A DNA stretch of 64,000 nt from Polydactylus sextarius (GCA_016801845.1 CM028922.1:1269001-1333000), one strand, 5' to 3'; numbered from the stretch's first letter, positions 46,901-60,141 are shown. The notes: generated from the letters alone by a model not told the origin. Translations and numbers: made by a program.

Positions 46901-49261
46901 AAACCAATTCAGTGAGACCCGATCGTTCAATCCACCATTGTGTCTCTTTATTTAAATCACTCTCTCTTTGCAAACATTTTAACAATGGTCTCCTCTGCCC
47001 ATCTGGCTAAAACCCACAATGCATTTGGTCTTTGCAAACAATAATAATGTACACATTTATTTGCATACAGAACAAGTGAGATCCAATCACAAATAGTCGC
47101 TGGAGATGCAAGTGAAGATGTGAACTTACGAATTTAGAACTAACCAGGGACAAAATAAGCCTTCATTAGTCTGAAAAAGGTCTAGAATGACTCTTTGTCA
47201 AAGTATCTGAAGCCTGATAAATGTTTTAACTCCCAACCCCCGGCTTCTAAACACAAGCTTTCCTTGTTTTAAATGTGAAGTCTTTAAAACAAACTGAGAT
47301 AACCTTTGACAACATTGTCGGAGGGGATTTTCTCACACTTGACAAGGTTCCTCCAGAGCCACAGAGGAAATAATAGAAAACACAGCCGTGCTCGCAGACA
47401 GAATGATGAGTAAACTCATCTTTATGTGTAAAAAAAAAAGGAAAGGAATTCCCTTTTATGTGTTGACTGATTGAACAGTTTGCACGACATTACATCACCA
47501 CAATAATGTAACTGAAAAAAAAAAACGCATGCCAATTAGACGATGAACAAAGAGGAATTACACAACTAAACCAAAAGACGCCTGGGGAAGTAGGAACATT
47601 TCTAAAGCACAAAAGGTTTGTGAGAAAAAAAGAAGTAGCTGTATGAATAATAGCTGCACTATTATACATACTTTTATTAACTTGTAAAATCATTGCTTTG
47701 GTCCTTTTCTTTCTCTTTAAACTTGTAGTAACTGAAACACATATGTTTATATGAGAGTCCACAGATGAATTAATCTTTTAAACAACCACCCGTTCCCTCC
47801 TGTCGCCCAGTCTCTCTGTTAATAAGCAGCTTCTGTGATCAGTCTGTGAGCTCTTAACGTTTAAGGATCAGTCCCATTTCTCTGTTTCACTCCTCGTCTC
47901 TTCAGTCAAAGTGTTGATGTGAAAACGTTCCTCTACTTCACTGTAAAGATGAGACACGTCTCCATGACGACCGAATGACAACAAACAAACAAAGATGGCG
48001 TCTACAGACTCGTTTACGTCCATCAAGTTGGTGACAGATTAAAAGCTGACAAGATGTTTGTTACATTAATAAAGATCCTGTTATCAGATGAATGGAAAAC
48101 GTTAGCGACGCTAATGCACGTTATTGATTAGCAGTTAAATCGCTAACTTTTTTGACAACTGCATCCTTGTCCCGGTGCATGCTGGGAAATTCCTCACACC
48201 TCCTTCATTTGAAGGGTGGTCCTGTGATAGCTTCGTTTGGACCCTTCACCTAGAAGAGAATCGAGAAAGATCGACCTTCTACTGACGTAAACGCACAAAA
48301 TGTCGTCGCTAAAGATGTCTAAATGTTTCTTCAGTCCGTCTGCGTCTCCACCCTGACCTGCTGTAGGTTTGTTTATTTCTTTACAGGTCAAATACGCTGA
48401 AGCCACGTTGGTTAACGCTAATTCAAAGACTTCCTCCTCAGACTGCTCTGTCTCAACCTGCCCTCCGGGTCGCCACACTGTAAGAACGAGGAATGTCCTT
48501 TAAGGAGCAAAACAAGAAGAAGAAACGAGAAGAAACGTTACTATAAAAAATAGATTTTAAAGTTGAGGAAGGTGGTGAGAGGGTGAGTCAACATCAACGA
48601 CTAAGCGGCCGGATTAGAGAAGTTAGTATAACATGAGAATGTGGGAGGAGTAGAAAGAGAAAGAGAAAGAGAGAAAGAGAGAGAGAAAGGTTTCTTTGAT
48701 GTCTCTTGTCCCCTCAGGTGATTCTCCCTCCCATTCATTAGGGGCCGGTTTCCCCAGAACCTTCCTGTCGACGTGCCATCTGGAAGGCCCTTAAAAAAAA
48801 AAAAAAAAAAAGCCAAAACACTACACTTCTTCATCCCGTGTTAACATTCGCCACCCCCCTCTCTCTCCTCACCCTCTTCTCTTTCTTGCTGGTCCTCAAA
48901 GTGCTCCATTTCTTCACAGTTATGTTAGATTGTATCAGATGAAACTTTAATGGTCCCCATGGGGGAAAATGGGTCATTGCCGCAGCAGCAGCAGCAGCGT
49001 TGGCGTCAGTGGTGGTGGAGAATATATTGTATATTGTAAATAGATATTTTAGATATTTAAAATTTATTCCTTCAACTATCGAATGTTCAGATTATCCACG
49101 TATCTTAGGTCACAATTCACTGATGAACAAATCTGAGAGATTGTTATCAAAAATGTTTGTTTTTTATGTTTTATCGGGTTTATCTACTGATGAAATGTTT
49201 AGTGTGACCACAAAATATCAGGAAAGTATCAGCAAAGAGAAAAAGGAAAAGACAGAGATGA

Positions 49262-49740
49262 GCAATTTATCAAAACTTGTGTTTCAGTTACGGCTCCAAA
49301 CCATTGTTAAGTGTCAGCAACACTAAGTGATGCTGAGTGTTAGCAACGTTAAACGTTAGCTATGTTAAGCGTTAGCAATGTTAGGTGTTAGCAATACTAA
49401 GTGTTAGCGATACTGAGCATTAGCAATAATGAGTGTTAGTAGAGTTAAGTGTTAGCGATGCTAAGCGTTAGCTATCAGCGTTATTTGTTTTGTGATTTAA
49501 TGTCTATGTTTATATTTTATTTTCAGTTTAGTAGTTTACTTGTTTTCTAGAGACTAGAAGTGACGACATCATTGATTTCATTTATTTATATTTATTTTAT
49601 ACATTCACTGTTTTACGTTAAATAAGTTACATTTGTTTCAAGTTCAAGTCATCGTTTTAAATAATCCTGATTATTATTATTTTCTATAATCGAGCAGCTT
49701 TAAGTCACAATGAAGAGCGAGGACCACAAACATTGATTTA
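49262..49740. repeat. element with GTTAGC array, copy 1
   Basis: An array of about ten degenerate 'gttagcaatgttaagt' units (49310-49475) is followed by a unique tail with 'tctagagactagaagtg' and 'cactgttttacgtt'. The same tail follows the array at 62.1 kb, so array and tail belong to one dispersed element. Confidence 0.75.
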
Positions 49741-50413
49741 TATGTTTAACACAAAACGATCGTTATCTTCTATACAACAATAAAACAATAATAAACCACC
49801 TCCCAGTTCTCTACAATGAGCTAAACATATACATATGAAATAACACAATGTAAAACCACAGTATAATACTGATAGTGCACATCTGATCACTGTATAATTA
49901 TAGTGCAACATCATAAATTATGGTTTGAACAGGAAGACACTCCCATCGTCATGCGCTTTACAGTCGTTGGAGAGTGATTTTACAAGACAAATATAATGAG
50001 GAGCTGATACCAGACATGCCAAGAGACCAAGCAAAATGACAAAAACTCCACTGTGTGTCCACGAATAACATCTGTCACAACTCAACATCCGTTTGCAATT
50101 TATCCTTCGGAAACATTGGGCAAAATGGTTGTGAAAGACGTTCACAACTTCCTTTTTCTCTCTGGACAAGTCAAACCACCACACAGCAGTTAGTTGTATT
50201 TCTCAACTGCAGCACATCTGTATGCAAAAGGTAAAAGTTTGTAATTTGGTATAAAACCAGATGTTTCTGATGTTTTAGTGACACGGCTCCGGTTCTTCTA
50301 TTGTTGATCATTTATATATTGTTGGTTTGACTTGAATGAAATGAACAGTCGGGTCCTTGAGGCAGTATACCCTTTAGTGTCATTCATAAACTAAGCTCCA
50401 TTTAATTTAATAG

Positions 50414-50415
<2 letters not shown>

Positions 50416-50479
<64 letters not shown>
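50416..50479. repeat. AT microsatellite
   Basis: About 31 AT units. Confidence 0.95.
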
Positions 50480-50484
<5 letters not shown>

Positions 50485-50635
50485 GCAGCAGCATCTAAAT
50501 AATGAGCACAGAGAGAACTGTAATATCATCTGTAGTAATTTGTCAAAACACAGCAGGTTACATCAGCAGCATTAAAATGTCACTGGATAAAGATTGTGTT
50601 ATCTGATCTGTGTAACGTGAGAACATGTGGTCCGC

Positions 50636-50636
<1 letters not shown>

Positions 50637-50699
<63 letters not shown>
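50637..50699. repeat. CA microsatellite
   Basis: About 31 CA units, the longest in the window; the His-Thr frames over it are artefacts. Confidence 0.95.
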
Positions 50700-50700
<1 letters not shown>

Positions 50701-51534
50701 CTACTGAGCATGTTAAAGAGGACAACTTTATCTTCCAGGCACAGGAAGCACATACATGTCACAATGTATCACATCTTTTTTTTTCCCCAGTTAATCACTC
50801 ACACGGTGTAAAGAGGCATATACAATAATTTACCCTGAGATTACAGTATGTGTACACTCTCCTTAAGTCTTAGTCTCCTCCTCCTTTCTGCTTTGAACTA
50901 AACAAACTTAAATCTCATATAATCTCCTGTTTCATTCTTCCAGTATGAAGGAAAACAACTCTGCCAAATATTTCAGGGGTGCTAGGTGCCTGTTAGTGAA
51001 TGCACTAAGCAGGATTAGAGCCATTTCCCTGATAAAAATCTCCAGCTCTCTCTCAGTGCGCTGTGTATACGAGTGAGACGCAGAGGAGGGCTACATGCAC
51101 TTTCACTGAGTGCATGTAATTTTATTATCTGGCTCTACCCACTACAAATTATTATTTCTTTCAAATTCCTCCATGTGATTTTAGCTTTTCAGATGACTCA
51201 CAGTGTTGACAACTCAGCACAGTATTTACTGTAAGTACTGTTTCATTTCCATTAAATGTATCTGTGTGTGTGTGTGTGTATTTAATATAATGGATTAATT
51301 AACATCCAAACACTTCTCAAACAGAGAAAACGGAAATTACACACATGCTTTGTAAGTGTTTACTTTCATATAGTTTAACTCGATTTATTAATTTCAGCTC
51401 CTATAAATAAAAAAGACTCAAAAAGTTCAGGATGCAAATTATTGAAATATTATTGATTTATACTGTGGTTGTTCTGACAAACTGTATCTATAGTTGTACA
51501 GTGTGAACGTGCAGTCTCAACGCGGACAACTTAC

Positions 51535-51760
51535 CTCTAATTCCAGCTGTTGTCCTGACTTCAGTCCATCCTGTGTGGGGGTTTGTTTGTCTTCACTGGT
51601 CGTGGTCCCGGTCCCGGTCCAGATCTCGGTCCTGTCCTGCAGCACTCCACCGGTCTACAGCCGACACTTGCGGAGTGTAGGAGCGGGCGTGAGCGTTTGT
51701 ATCACCGAGGATCGTGAAGCTCACGGAGACACACGGAATCACACCGGAACATGCTTGTCC
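51535..51760 (-). promoter_or_regulatory. csgalnact1: candidate csgalnact1 5'UTR exon and promoter
   Basis: On the minus strand a strong donor GAATTAGAG|gtaagt lies at 51534/51535. It is preceded by about 220 bp that are richer in GC and CpG than the surroundings. A TATA-like 'tatagagtataaac' lies at about 51775-51790. This is the layout of a noncoding first exon. csgalnact1 is the next minus-strand gene downstream and, as I recall, has noncoding first exons in mammals. The link to csgalnact1 is inference. Confidence 0.4.
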
Positions 51761-54700
51761 TTCAAAATAAAAGTTTATACTCTATATAATGACTTGTTAA
51801 AGCAGCGGTAATTAATTTTTATTTTACATAGGTTGTTTTGGATTAAATATATGTATAAATAAATAAAATCGTGTTTTATATTTTTAAAGGTATAAAACAT
51901 AATTTATATCGACGTTAGCAACCTGTGCTAGCCCATACATACCTACAAAAAGCTTAATTGAACTTCAAATATTAGCTTTCAGATTTTCAGTTCTCTCACC
52001 TGCTGAAATATAAAATATGTCTAAATTGCGCATGTGATTAGTACACCGAGAAGTGTCGACCAAAACGTATTTTTAAAACGTCGCACTTGTATGCTAGCTA
52101 GCAGCTAATTAGCATGGTTAGCGTCGTCGCGATACTACAACTAGCTAGCTAGCATGATTAGCATCGTTTGCATTGCAGCGTTTTACTATATTTAGCCTAT
52201 TTTTGACAATTTGGGCAGACTTGTTACATCATATCCTATAGGTTAGAGTTTTTTTTACACTGTTTATAAGCTTCTAAAGACACCACAGCGTTGATAAGGG
52301 GAAAAAAAAGGTGTGTTCGCTTAAGAAACCGCCGGGACCGTCATTGACATTCACTTGAACTTGTTTAGGCCTCAGGCCTTTCTGGTGTTAGAGCTAATTT
52401 AAATAAATTGCTTGAGGCAACTACAAACTGGCCGTACACCAGAAGATCTAATATAAATCTACCCTCTTTTCTGAAGTTCTAATTAACATTTTTTATATTT
52501 TCATAGTTTTAAAGAAATGTCGTTTTAATAGGGTTATGTGCCAACTACACATACCCGGAAGTCACAAGGAGGCTAGCAGTTTCCATCTGTTTACGGTCAT
52601 TATGCTAAGCTATGCTAAAGTGTCTCAAGAACTTACATAAAATGTTTTTATTATTCTTATTTTATTATATCAAGTATTATATAAAGTTTTATTATATCAA
52701 GTAGTTTCTTTTGTTTTGCTATATAAATTAAAATTATGATGGGTCACTGAAAAAGTACATTATCTCATCATGTATATGCATTTTTAGCTTGATTGATTAA
52801 TTATTAACCAAATTAAATATGTAGTATCAAAAAATAAATAAAGAAAAATACAATACAAATTGCCCTCATACCTTTTCTATTGCCAACTGTTCTGTGACTG
52901 TGACAATGATAATTAACACGTTACATTCAATGCTATAATATTTAATATTCCAATTGGTATAAAGGATTTGTATTTTAAAATGTGCTGGATGTGTACAGGC
53001 AGTATGGTTTAAGTTAACCCAAATGTAACATCAATGGTCTGTGCTGTGCCACTTTATTGTTATTATGCAATTTGTTTTATTATTTAAAAGAGCAGTAACC
53101 TGAATGTGACTCTGTGCTACTTTTTATTGTTTGGGGTCCCACAGACCCCCGCTGCTGTGTACGTGCACACAAAATCTTTCTTCACTTCTCATCATATTTA
53201 AACCCAGCGTGTAGAAAACATGTGAAGACACAATAGATGAACACTGTTGGAGGCTGATTACACTTCTTCTTGAACCAAACCTGCTGTTTGTTTGGTCACG
53301 CTGTTATAAAAGGATCACATACGATCACAATCATGTTTTTTTCTTTTATCCAAACCAGAATAAATATTAATTGGGATACAGATAATACAGATGCACAGGT
53401 GTGTCCTCAATTCCAGTTATAATGACAGTGACAATACAAATATATAAACTGTGATCAGAATAACTGTAAATGAATGTTGCATATTAACAACACCTGCTTT
53501 CTAAATATGTAAATATGTTAAAACCAGGTTAACACAACCAGTTAGGGATGGATGGATGTGTGTGTGTATATATGTGTGTGTATACATATATATACACACT
53601 ATATATAAGTTGATAAAATAACAAAATAATCTTATTTTTCTTGTCCAGGACCTGTAACAAATAATATTCCTTTAATATTCACCATACAATACAAAAATAT
53701 TATTTTATTCTTGTGATTAAGTCTCAAACCCTTAATAACTGGTTGTCTTATTTTGAAAGTTTTGAGCGGAAGCGCCGTTATTTAACACGGTCATGTTAAC
53801 GGCTCGCGCTCCCTCCGTACAGGTCCTGTCCACCCAGCCCTCCTCCCTCCCTCCTCTCTCACACATAAAGACAGCCTTGTTACTTCGCTTCAAGACACCG
53901 TTGGAGCAGCAGGAAACACTGCTGCCTTTCATTTGTGAAGCAACAAAAAGTCCGTCTGACTCCAAAATGTGAAGTTCACATAAAGATCCGTCTTAATCTA
54001 AACTGACCTGAGGCCCAAACACATTTTTACCAATCACCTCTTTGTTTGTTAAAAAAAAAAAAAAAAAAAAAGCTTCAGTATTGATACAAGACAGAAAGGT
54101 CAATTCAGGAATAAGATATCATTTATTCTGATAATTAGAACGTAACTGATGTAATGTAACAATGTAACAGTTTCTTGGTTTGTTCTTGTTTTGGCTCTTA
54201 GTTATTTTAGCTGTTTTACGTCTCTTTATTCCTCTTGTGACACTCGGCTCTGGACATTTTACCTGATGAAAACAGGGAACGTATGTTAGATAAGAAATAA
54301 GAGACACCGCTCGTCTACTTGCTACAAAACTCTTCTTTCATTCCTTCTCAGGAGATTTAACAACTATTCATCCTGAGGTTAAATACCTGACGTGACCTGC
54401 GGGAGGATGAAGTGTCTACAAACACGTCCACTTGTCCTTGACTCAACTTTCCTTCGTCTCTACAGTCAGTTTGTCAGTATGTAGTTTTGTGTCCTTGTAG
54501 TTTTATTGTCTCTTTGAAGTTTGAAGTGAAGTTAATAAGAAGAAACAGTTGATTAGAATGAAACTTTAAATGAGACATTAAAACCTTCTAATTTAATTCC
54601 CTTTAACTGATCACTCTGCTGATTCTATAGTCATATTATGTTCACCTTAATTGTAGCATAAGTGGTAGTATTTTTTATTTTTAATAAATGGCAATATAGT

Positions 54701-55785
54701 GCCCCCAGATGGTGGATTATGGAACTGCTACTGAGACTTATCGCTACAAAACTACATCAGTGAAGTTGAGTTTCTACTAGAAAATATATATATTCACTTT
54801 GAAGTGCAGCAGATATCTGCAGGTTAGTTGTGTCTCTCACGCTTCATTTTCCATCTCAACCTCAAGGAGTTGCATCATTTTACTCCGTGACAGGAGAGAG
54901 ATCTAAGAGGAGAGAGGACGACATAGATACAACCAAACACCAGACGTACCCTCCACCCTCCCTCCATCCCTCTCCCCAGGTCAGATTTATTCCTGAATGA
55001 AGCCTCGGGGCATTTACCTGCCGTGACACTCGGGCTCTTTGAAGATTCGCACTATTTAATTTAATATAACAAAGCAGACAAACCTGTGCAGACTCGTTAT
55101 AATGTCATACGTGCTGCATGTATTATTTTTTTATGTACAAAGTGATAACAGCAGTGTCAGCATACACAAGGGAAAAAAAGCAATTATAAGCAGGGATGTG
55201 AATGTGCCAACACGTTGGAAACACGTCGTCTCGTGGGTTTTCTGCATCTTAACGAGACATTTGGGAATTATTGCGTTTGGGGATGAATAGTGAACCTGGT
55301 CTGGGTAAAACAAGATATGTATCCAAGATCATAGTATATTTATATATTTTTAATGATTTGATTTTAGCAACAGGTAAAAAAAAAAAAATAAATATAAAAA
55401 TATACAAGCAGCTCGAAGTAGAACTACAAGTCAAACTTTTGGATATATACAAAGGCAAAGCTCTCTAGAAACAAGAGGTTGATTTTAGATTCATTGTCAC
55501 GTTTAATTAGTTCATGCGTCATAAATAAAAAAATGGGTAAAACTACTGCAGCTGGTTTCTCTAAAGCAGAACATGAACCACGACATCACGAGCCTGAGTT
55601 TTGTTTTAAATGCATAGAACGGTTCTCTAAAAATAAAAGGAAGTTCGATCTTTATCTGTCTGATTGTGTCAACTGGAGGATTTTAATAATAAATAAAATA
55701 AATAAAGAGAATTTAGTAAAACAGAGAAGTAATTTGATCTTTTTAACCGTTGATCGACTCGACTAAACGTAGAAGTTTGTTCTAG

Positions 55786-55791
55786 TTTATT
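55786..55791 (-). promoter_or_regulatory. nxnl2: candidate nxnl2 polyadenylation signal
   Basis: TTTATT on the plus strand reads AATAAA on the minus strand 35 bp past the nxnl2 stop. If used, the 3'UTR would be very short. Confidence 0.4.
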
Positions 55792-55825
55792 TTGGTTTTG
55801 TTTTTTTTCTCCTCGTTATCGTGTT

Positions 55826-55994
55826 TTAACCCTTAAAGTTCTGAAAGATCTCCGCAGCGTCCAACCAGGACCTGAAACAGGCCAGACCTCGATCCCTGAT
55901 CTGTTTCCTTCCCTTGTCTGTGATCACGTCTCCGTTCTCCTTCACGATCACCAGTTTGGGAACCGCTGTGATCTTGTAGCGCTGCTTCAACTCA
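55826..55994 (-). CDS. nxnl2: nxnl2 coding exon 2
   Basis: This 169-bp coding part follows the acceptor ttgtctcag. It encodes ELKQRYKITAVPKLVIVKE, with the cis-proline region AVPKL, through GRKQIRDRGLACF to FQNFKG and TAA. Confidence 0.96.
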
Positions 55995-57315
55995 CTGAGA
56001 CAAAGACACAAAAATACAAAAACACCCGGATTAACAACCGTTACTGTAAATGTGACAGTTTCACAAACTATAATCAACATAAGACAATAAGTCATCAGGC
56101 TGTTAAAACATGTTTTAGACACAGTGATTTTACTTTCTGATTATTGTCTCGATTAATCTATAAAATATCTGAATTATTTTAAAGTGACTTAAATACTTAC
56201 ATTTGTACTTAAACTTCACCACTTTTTATATATAAAAATGTTTTTAATTTATTCCACTACATTTATCTTAACTTTAGCTAAAAAGTTTAAAGTTTACAGG
56301 GAAATAAAAACACACTTTGAACAGTTTACTCTGAATAAATAACAATAATAATAATAAGCGGTTACATGAACTAATGGCTTCAATTCCAGCATCTTTAATA
56401 TGAAGATTTATTTCTTTTATTAGTCATTTATGAAGGTGAACTGATTATATTTGGTTTGGAACATTTATTTTAAGTTTCTACATCCTGTGTTACTACTTGT
56501 TATCTCCTTGTTGTTTATGGTTTGGTAACTTGAAATGTGCTTAAAATAAAATGTATTATTATTAAGTTGTAGCAGCTGTAGTAGATTTATTTCTTCTTTA
56601 AATGAAGGATAATTATTTTATTTATTCATTTATTGTAATATTGCTACATTGTCACTTTCATTTGATGTGATTCTATAATAAAAAATAAAACATGAGAATA
56701 AAACAGCAGAAGATTAACATTGATAGATCAGTGTTAAAGTCACTTATGGGCTGCGCCATGTTTGTCTGCTCTTCACTTAAACCCTTGATAATCTCGATAA
56801 TCCCTGAGAGACTGACCCACATAAGTATTTTACATAACGCAGGAGCAGACTAATAAGACTGGTAGACACTTTGTTACAACTTCTACTGAGATAAAAGACA
56901 AACAAAGAAGAAGAAATGACCACTTATTATGTCATATTCGTTCTAAAACACTAGTTTAAAGTGTTTAGAGAGAAATGATCAATAGATTGTATTGATTAAA
57001 GTTAAATACTAACTGCTTGTAGTCGTCCGTCCAGGGCAGAGCCAGCCAGTCTCCGTGCATATCATGATAATATTCAACCATGTCATCACTCGACTTGTCA
57101 GATGAGATGAAAACTATTTCAAACTGAGCAGGAGGTTCACTCTCTTCCACCAGCTCCGTGTAGAAATCACAGAGGATCGGGGTGAAGTCCCGACAAGGCG
57201 GACACCACCCGGCGGAGAAGTAGATCCCGACTACTTTGTTCCTCAAAGCCTCTTCTGGATCCACGAAGTCCCCGTCTTTATTGAGGAGGGTCCGGCCGGT
57301 GAAAACCTCCACCAT
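55826..57315 (-). CDS. nxnl2: nucleoredoxin-like 2 (RdCVF2), complete
   Basis: This is a thioredoxin-fold protein of the rod-derived cone viability factor family, important for photoreceptor and sensory-neuron survival in mammals. Exons 57014-57315 and 55826-55994 join at CA|T (His) to 156 residues, the same length as human NXNL2. The first part (MVEVFTGRTLLNKDGDFVDP) leads to the active-site motif WCPPC (37-41), then RDFTPILCDFY and LHG-like HGDWLALPW. The second exon has ELKQRYKITAVPKLVIVK, NGDVITDKGRKQIRDRGLAC and AAEIFQNFKG. Retention of the intron would give a short thioredoxin-like form, as described for this family; here the retained reading stops within about 16 codons. A polyadenylation hexamer lies about 35 bp past the stop. 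Confidence 0.96.
57014..57315 (-). CDS. nxnl2: nxnl2 coding exon 1
   Basis: This 302-bp coding part starts with an ATG in good context (gaggtggag side) and ends TACAAGCA|gttagt. It carries the WCPPC redox motif and most of the thioredoxin-like core (IYFSAGWCPPCRDFTPIL, then FEIVFISSDKSSDDM). Confidence 0.96.
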
Positions 57316-57654
57316 GTCTGTTGTTATCAGCTCACTGAGTCCGGGAGGTTTTTTTTTTTTAAGAGGTTTTAACAGCTCTCAAGTGAAGTGTTGGCTCATT
57401 TTCCAGCCGGTTTTATGTCTCCACTCAAACTTCGACGTTGTTGTTGTTAAATGTTTACGTTTCAGTAAAAAGCTACTTACAGCCAATCCCGGTAATCACC
57501 CGACGACCAATGAGGACGCGACAGGACGGTGTTATGGTTCAGTTTAACCACGTGGGTTTCAGGAGCAGAGAGCAGCAGCTTCACGACACCTCGTGACGGT
57601 TTCCGGCAGCAGGACGCTCTGACGCATGCGCAGTTTGGTTCTTGTAGCTACGAG

Positions 57655-58320
57655 ACGTTTAAAAATATTAAACATATTTTTTAGTATTTTTACTGTGATA
57701 ATAGATTTTTAATATGTATATTAAACATTATAATACATTATATATCATGGTTTTATGTATTTTAATTAAATATAATTAATTATTATTAATCATTTAATTA
57801 AATGTTTGATAACATCAAAAATGTAAATATCATGTATTTATGTATTTTAGTATATATAGTATAGTTTTTATTAAGATAATTCAATTTAATATCAAAATAC
57901 TCTTAATTAAAATATTTGATTAATTAAAATGTAATACTATGCATTTTATATATATATAATTATTTAATAATTTAAAATTTATACATAAATTATATATTTA
58001 TAATTTATTTAATATTTTACACACACACACACATATATATATATATTATATAATATATAAATATATAATTATTTATATATTATAATTTATAATTATAATT
58101 TTATATAATTAATTATATTTTATGATTTTGAATATCAAATAAAAACAAACAATAAACTAGAATAAAAATCTATTGTTTAATTATCAGTAGATTAAAAAAC
58201 AATAAATTAAATTAAATCAAATTTAAGTTTAAAGAAGCAGAATAAGGCTGTTAATTTCATACATATCTAATTTTATTTGAATTTTTCTATTTTAACGAGT
58301 GTTCATGTGTAACTGCCTCC
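57655..58320. repeat. very AT-rich tract between nxnl2 and gng10
   Basis: About 660 bp of A/T, with many 'tataatttat' steps and a short CA/TA microsatellite at 58020-58060. It separates the divergent nxnl2 and gng10 genes. No gene is visible here. Confidence 0.75.
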
Positions 58321-59234
58321 TGTTGTTAATTGTTAATTACACAGAGAAACATCAGACGAGCTGACGGATGCAGAGTCAACACAACCTCAGCTTGTTGTCA
58401 CTGATGAACAAACTTAACTCATCCCACTGGGAGAAACAATAATGATGAAATAATCAATTAAATCGATTTTTTTAGGAAACATCACATCCATCAGCTGTTG
58501 TTGTGTTTGTAAGAGACTAATGTAAACAATAATAAATAATAATATCGATATATTTATAAGGTTTAGATGAGTTAAACACACTAGATGTAACAACCTTAAA
58601 CTGCCATTAGATGGCGCTAGTCTGAACGTTAAAAAGAGAAACCAGAGTATTTTACAGTTAATTAGATATTTATTGTATTAATGATATAAAAGTGACCATA
58701 ATATATGATTAATTAATATAAGATAATATATTAATAAATTAATGTTTGTGACCTGTTTACATCAGTTTGTTGGATTTTATTCAACAGCACAAGACTGATT
58801 AAAAAATAATTAAAATATAAAATAAAAATTACTAAATTAATAATAATAACTTTAACATAAAGTTTAAAAAAGGATCAAACTTGTCCTCAATGAGATGAAC
58901 ATAGTTTAGTTGATTAACAAAATTACATAAAACATATATAAAACAATAACGTCTTTAAATTATGACTAATTTATCTGGATTAGTTTCAGTTTAAAGTTTC
59001 ATTTCACATTTAAGAAACAAACCAGGATCATTTCTGTGTTTCTTCGTCTCAGCAGAAGCAGAAAAGGACGGATGTCGTTTTGGAAAGAAGCTCGTCCCTC
59101 CTTCCCCTCGTCTGGATTTTTTTTTTTCCAGCAGCTCATTAGTGAAGTCAACTGTTGTGTTGAAAGAGTTGAGACGGACTTTAAAAAAAAACAAAAACAA
59201 AACAAGGAATTCTTCTCTCTCAAAACATTAGAAC

Positions 59235-59315
59235 ATGACGTCTAATTCTAATTTATCCAACATGAGACGACTGGTTGAACAACTGAAGCTGGAGGCCAGC
59301 GTGGAGCGCATCAAG
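59235..59315 (+). CDS. gng10: gng10 coding exon 1
   Basis: 81 bp, 27 codons, ending ATCAAG|gtaaaa. MTSNSNLSN is the variable head; RRLVEQLKLEASVERIK is the start of the beta-binding helix. Confidence 0.94.
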
Positions 59316-60141
59316 GTAAAAACTACATTTATCTTTTATTTTTACACATTACTCGCTACATTTCCTGATGTAACATGTTAGAATCGGATGATTTGATTCT
59401 ATTTTATTCAAAGTTTCATTGTTACAGTTAATAACTGGGTCGTCAGGTTGTGGAAAATCCTCCTCAAACATCAAACTTGTTTTTATTCTGTTGAAAACTA
59501 ATGTTACTTTTAATGTTTAACATCATCACTAATATAAAATAAATAATCCTTCTCATCAAAATATATTAAAGTACAACAACACACGTCAAACTGAAGTTCT
59601 TGTCTTTTATTTCCAGATATTAAACGTGTCATAAAAAGGCTCTAAAATTAGTATAAAATTAAGGAAAATGTTAATAAAAAATTACTAAAAAAAAAATAAA
59701 CAATTGCCTTGATGAATCCACCTGAAAAATATTTTACATCAGGTGAAAATCACCCAAAGGTTTGTGTTGTAGGGTTTAATTATTAATTATTAGTTAGACA
59801 CTAAAATTTCAGTTTAATTAATTTTGGTTTCTCAGTTTCCTATTGAATTAATGACAAAAGAAAATTGAATTGTGCAGTTTTTTCTACAATCTAACGAGTC
59901 TAAACTAATTATTATCGAGTTAAAGCGTCAGTTAATTTATTACTAGATGCTTTAATTAATGCATGTAAACCCGTGTATTCATCAGGATGTGATAATACTC
60001 ATCGTGTGTTTCCAGGTGTCTCAAGCGGCTGCGGAGCTGCAGCAGTATTGTCTGCAAAACGCGGGAAAAGACGCCCTGTTGGTCGGAGTCCCCACCGGCA
60101 GCAACCCGTTCAGAGAGCCGCGCTCCTGCACCGTCGTGTGA
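59235..60141 (+). CDS. gng10: G protein subunit gamma 10, complete coding region
   Basis: This is the gamma subunit of heterotrimeric G proteins, which forms an obligate coiled-coil dimer with G-beta and is anchored to membranes by a prenyl group. Exons 59235-59315 and 60016-60141 join at a codon boundary to 68 residues, the length of human GNG10. The N-terminal helix reads RRLVEQLKLEASVERIK. The second exon reads VSQAAAELQQYCLQNAGKD, then ALLVGVPTGSNPFREPRSC. The C-terminal box CTVV (Cys65) is a prenylation site. NPFREPRSC and VEQLKLEA separate it from GNG5. The ATG at 59235 gives the family's usual length. In mammals DNAJC25 lies just upstream of GNG10; no such gene is visible here. Confidence 0.95.
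60016..60141 (+). CDS. gng10: gng10 coding exon 2
   Basis: 126 bp after acceptor gtgtttccag, ending SCTVV and TGA. The text just after the stop (TGAAG|gtcgg ... ttgttgcag|AAGACG at 60234) could be a 3'UTR intron, but that is weak. Confidence 0.95.
   Translation: MSQAAAELQQYCLQNAGKDALLVGVPTGSNPFREPRSCTVV

Larger units (their letters stand above)
39136..55825. other. gene-poor stretch upstream of csgalnact1 start
   Basis: No conserved coding exon was recognised. It holds repeat elements R1 and R2 (40.6-41.5 and 46.2-46.9 kb), a solo R1 end at about 43.86 kb, several microsatellites, a GTTAGC element at 49.3 kb, the candidate exon at 43.06 kb and the promoter-like patch at 51.5-51.8 kb. A second CpG-containing patch lies at 53.76-53.96 kb. 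Most of it may be 5' introns of csgalnact1. Confidence 0.5.

Noticed and set aside
48194..48478. 94-codon minus-strand frame with an acidic, protein-like composition
   Set aside because: No family recognised and no flanking splice structure. The end (gaggaatttcccagcatgc) resembles a dispersed fish repeat.
50580..50828. His-Thr and Val-Cys repeat frames
   Set aside because: Translation of a CA/GT microsatellite.
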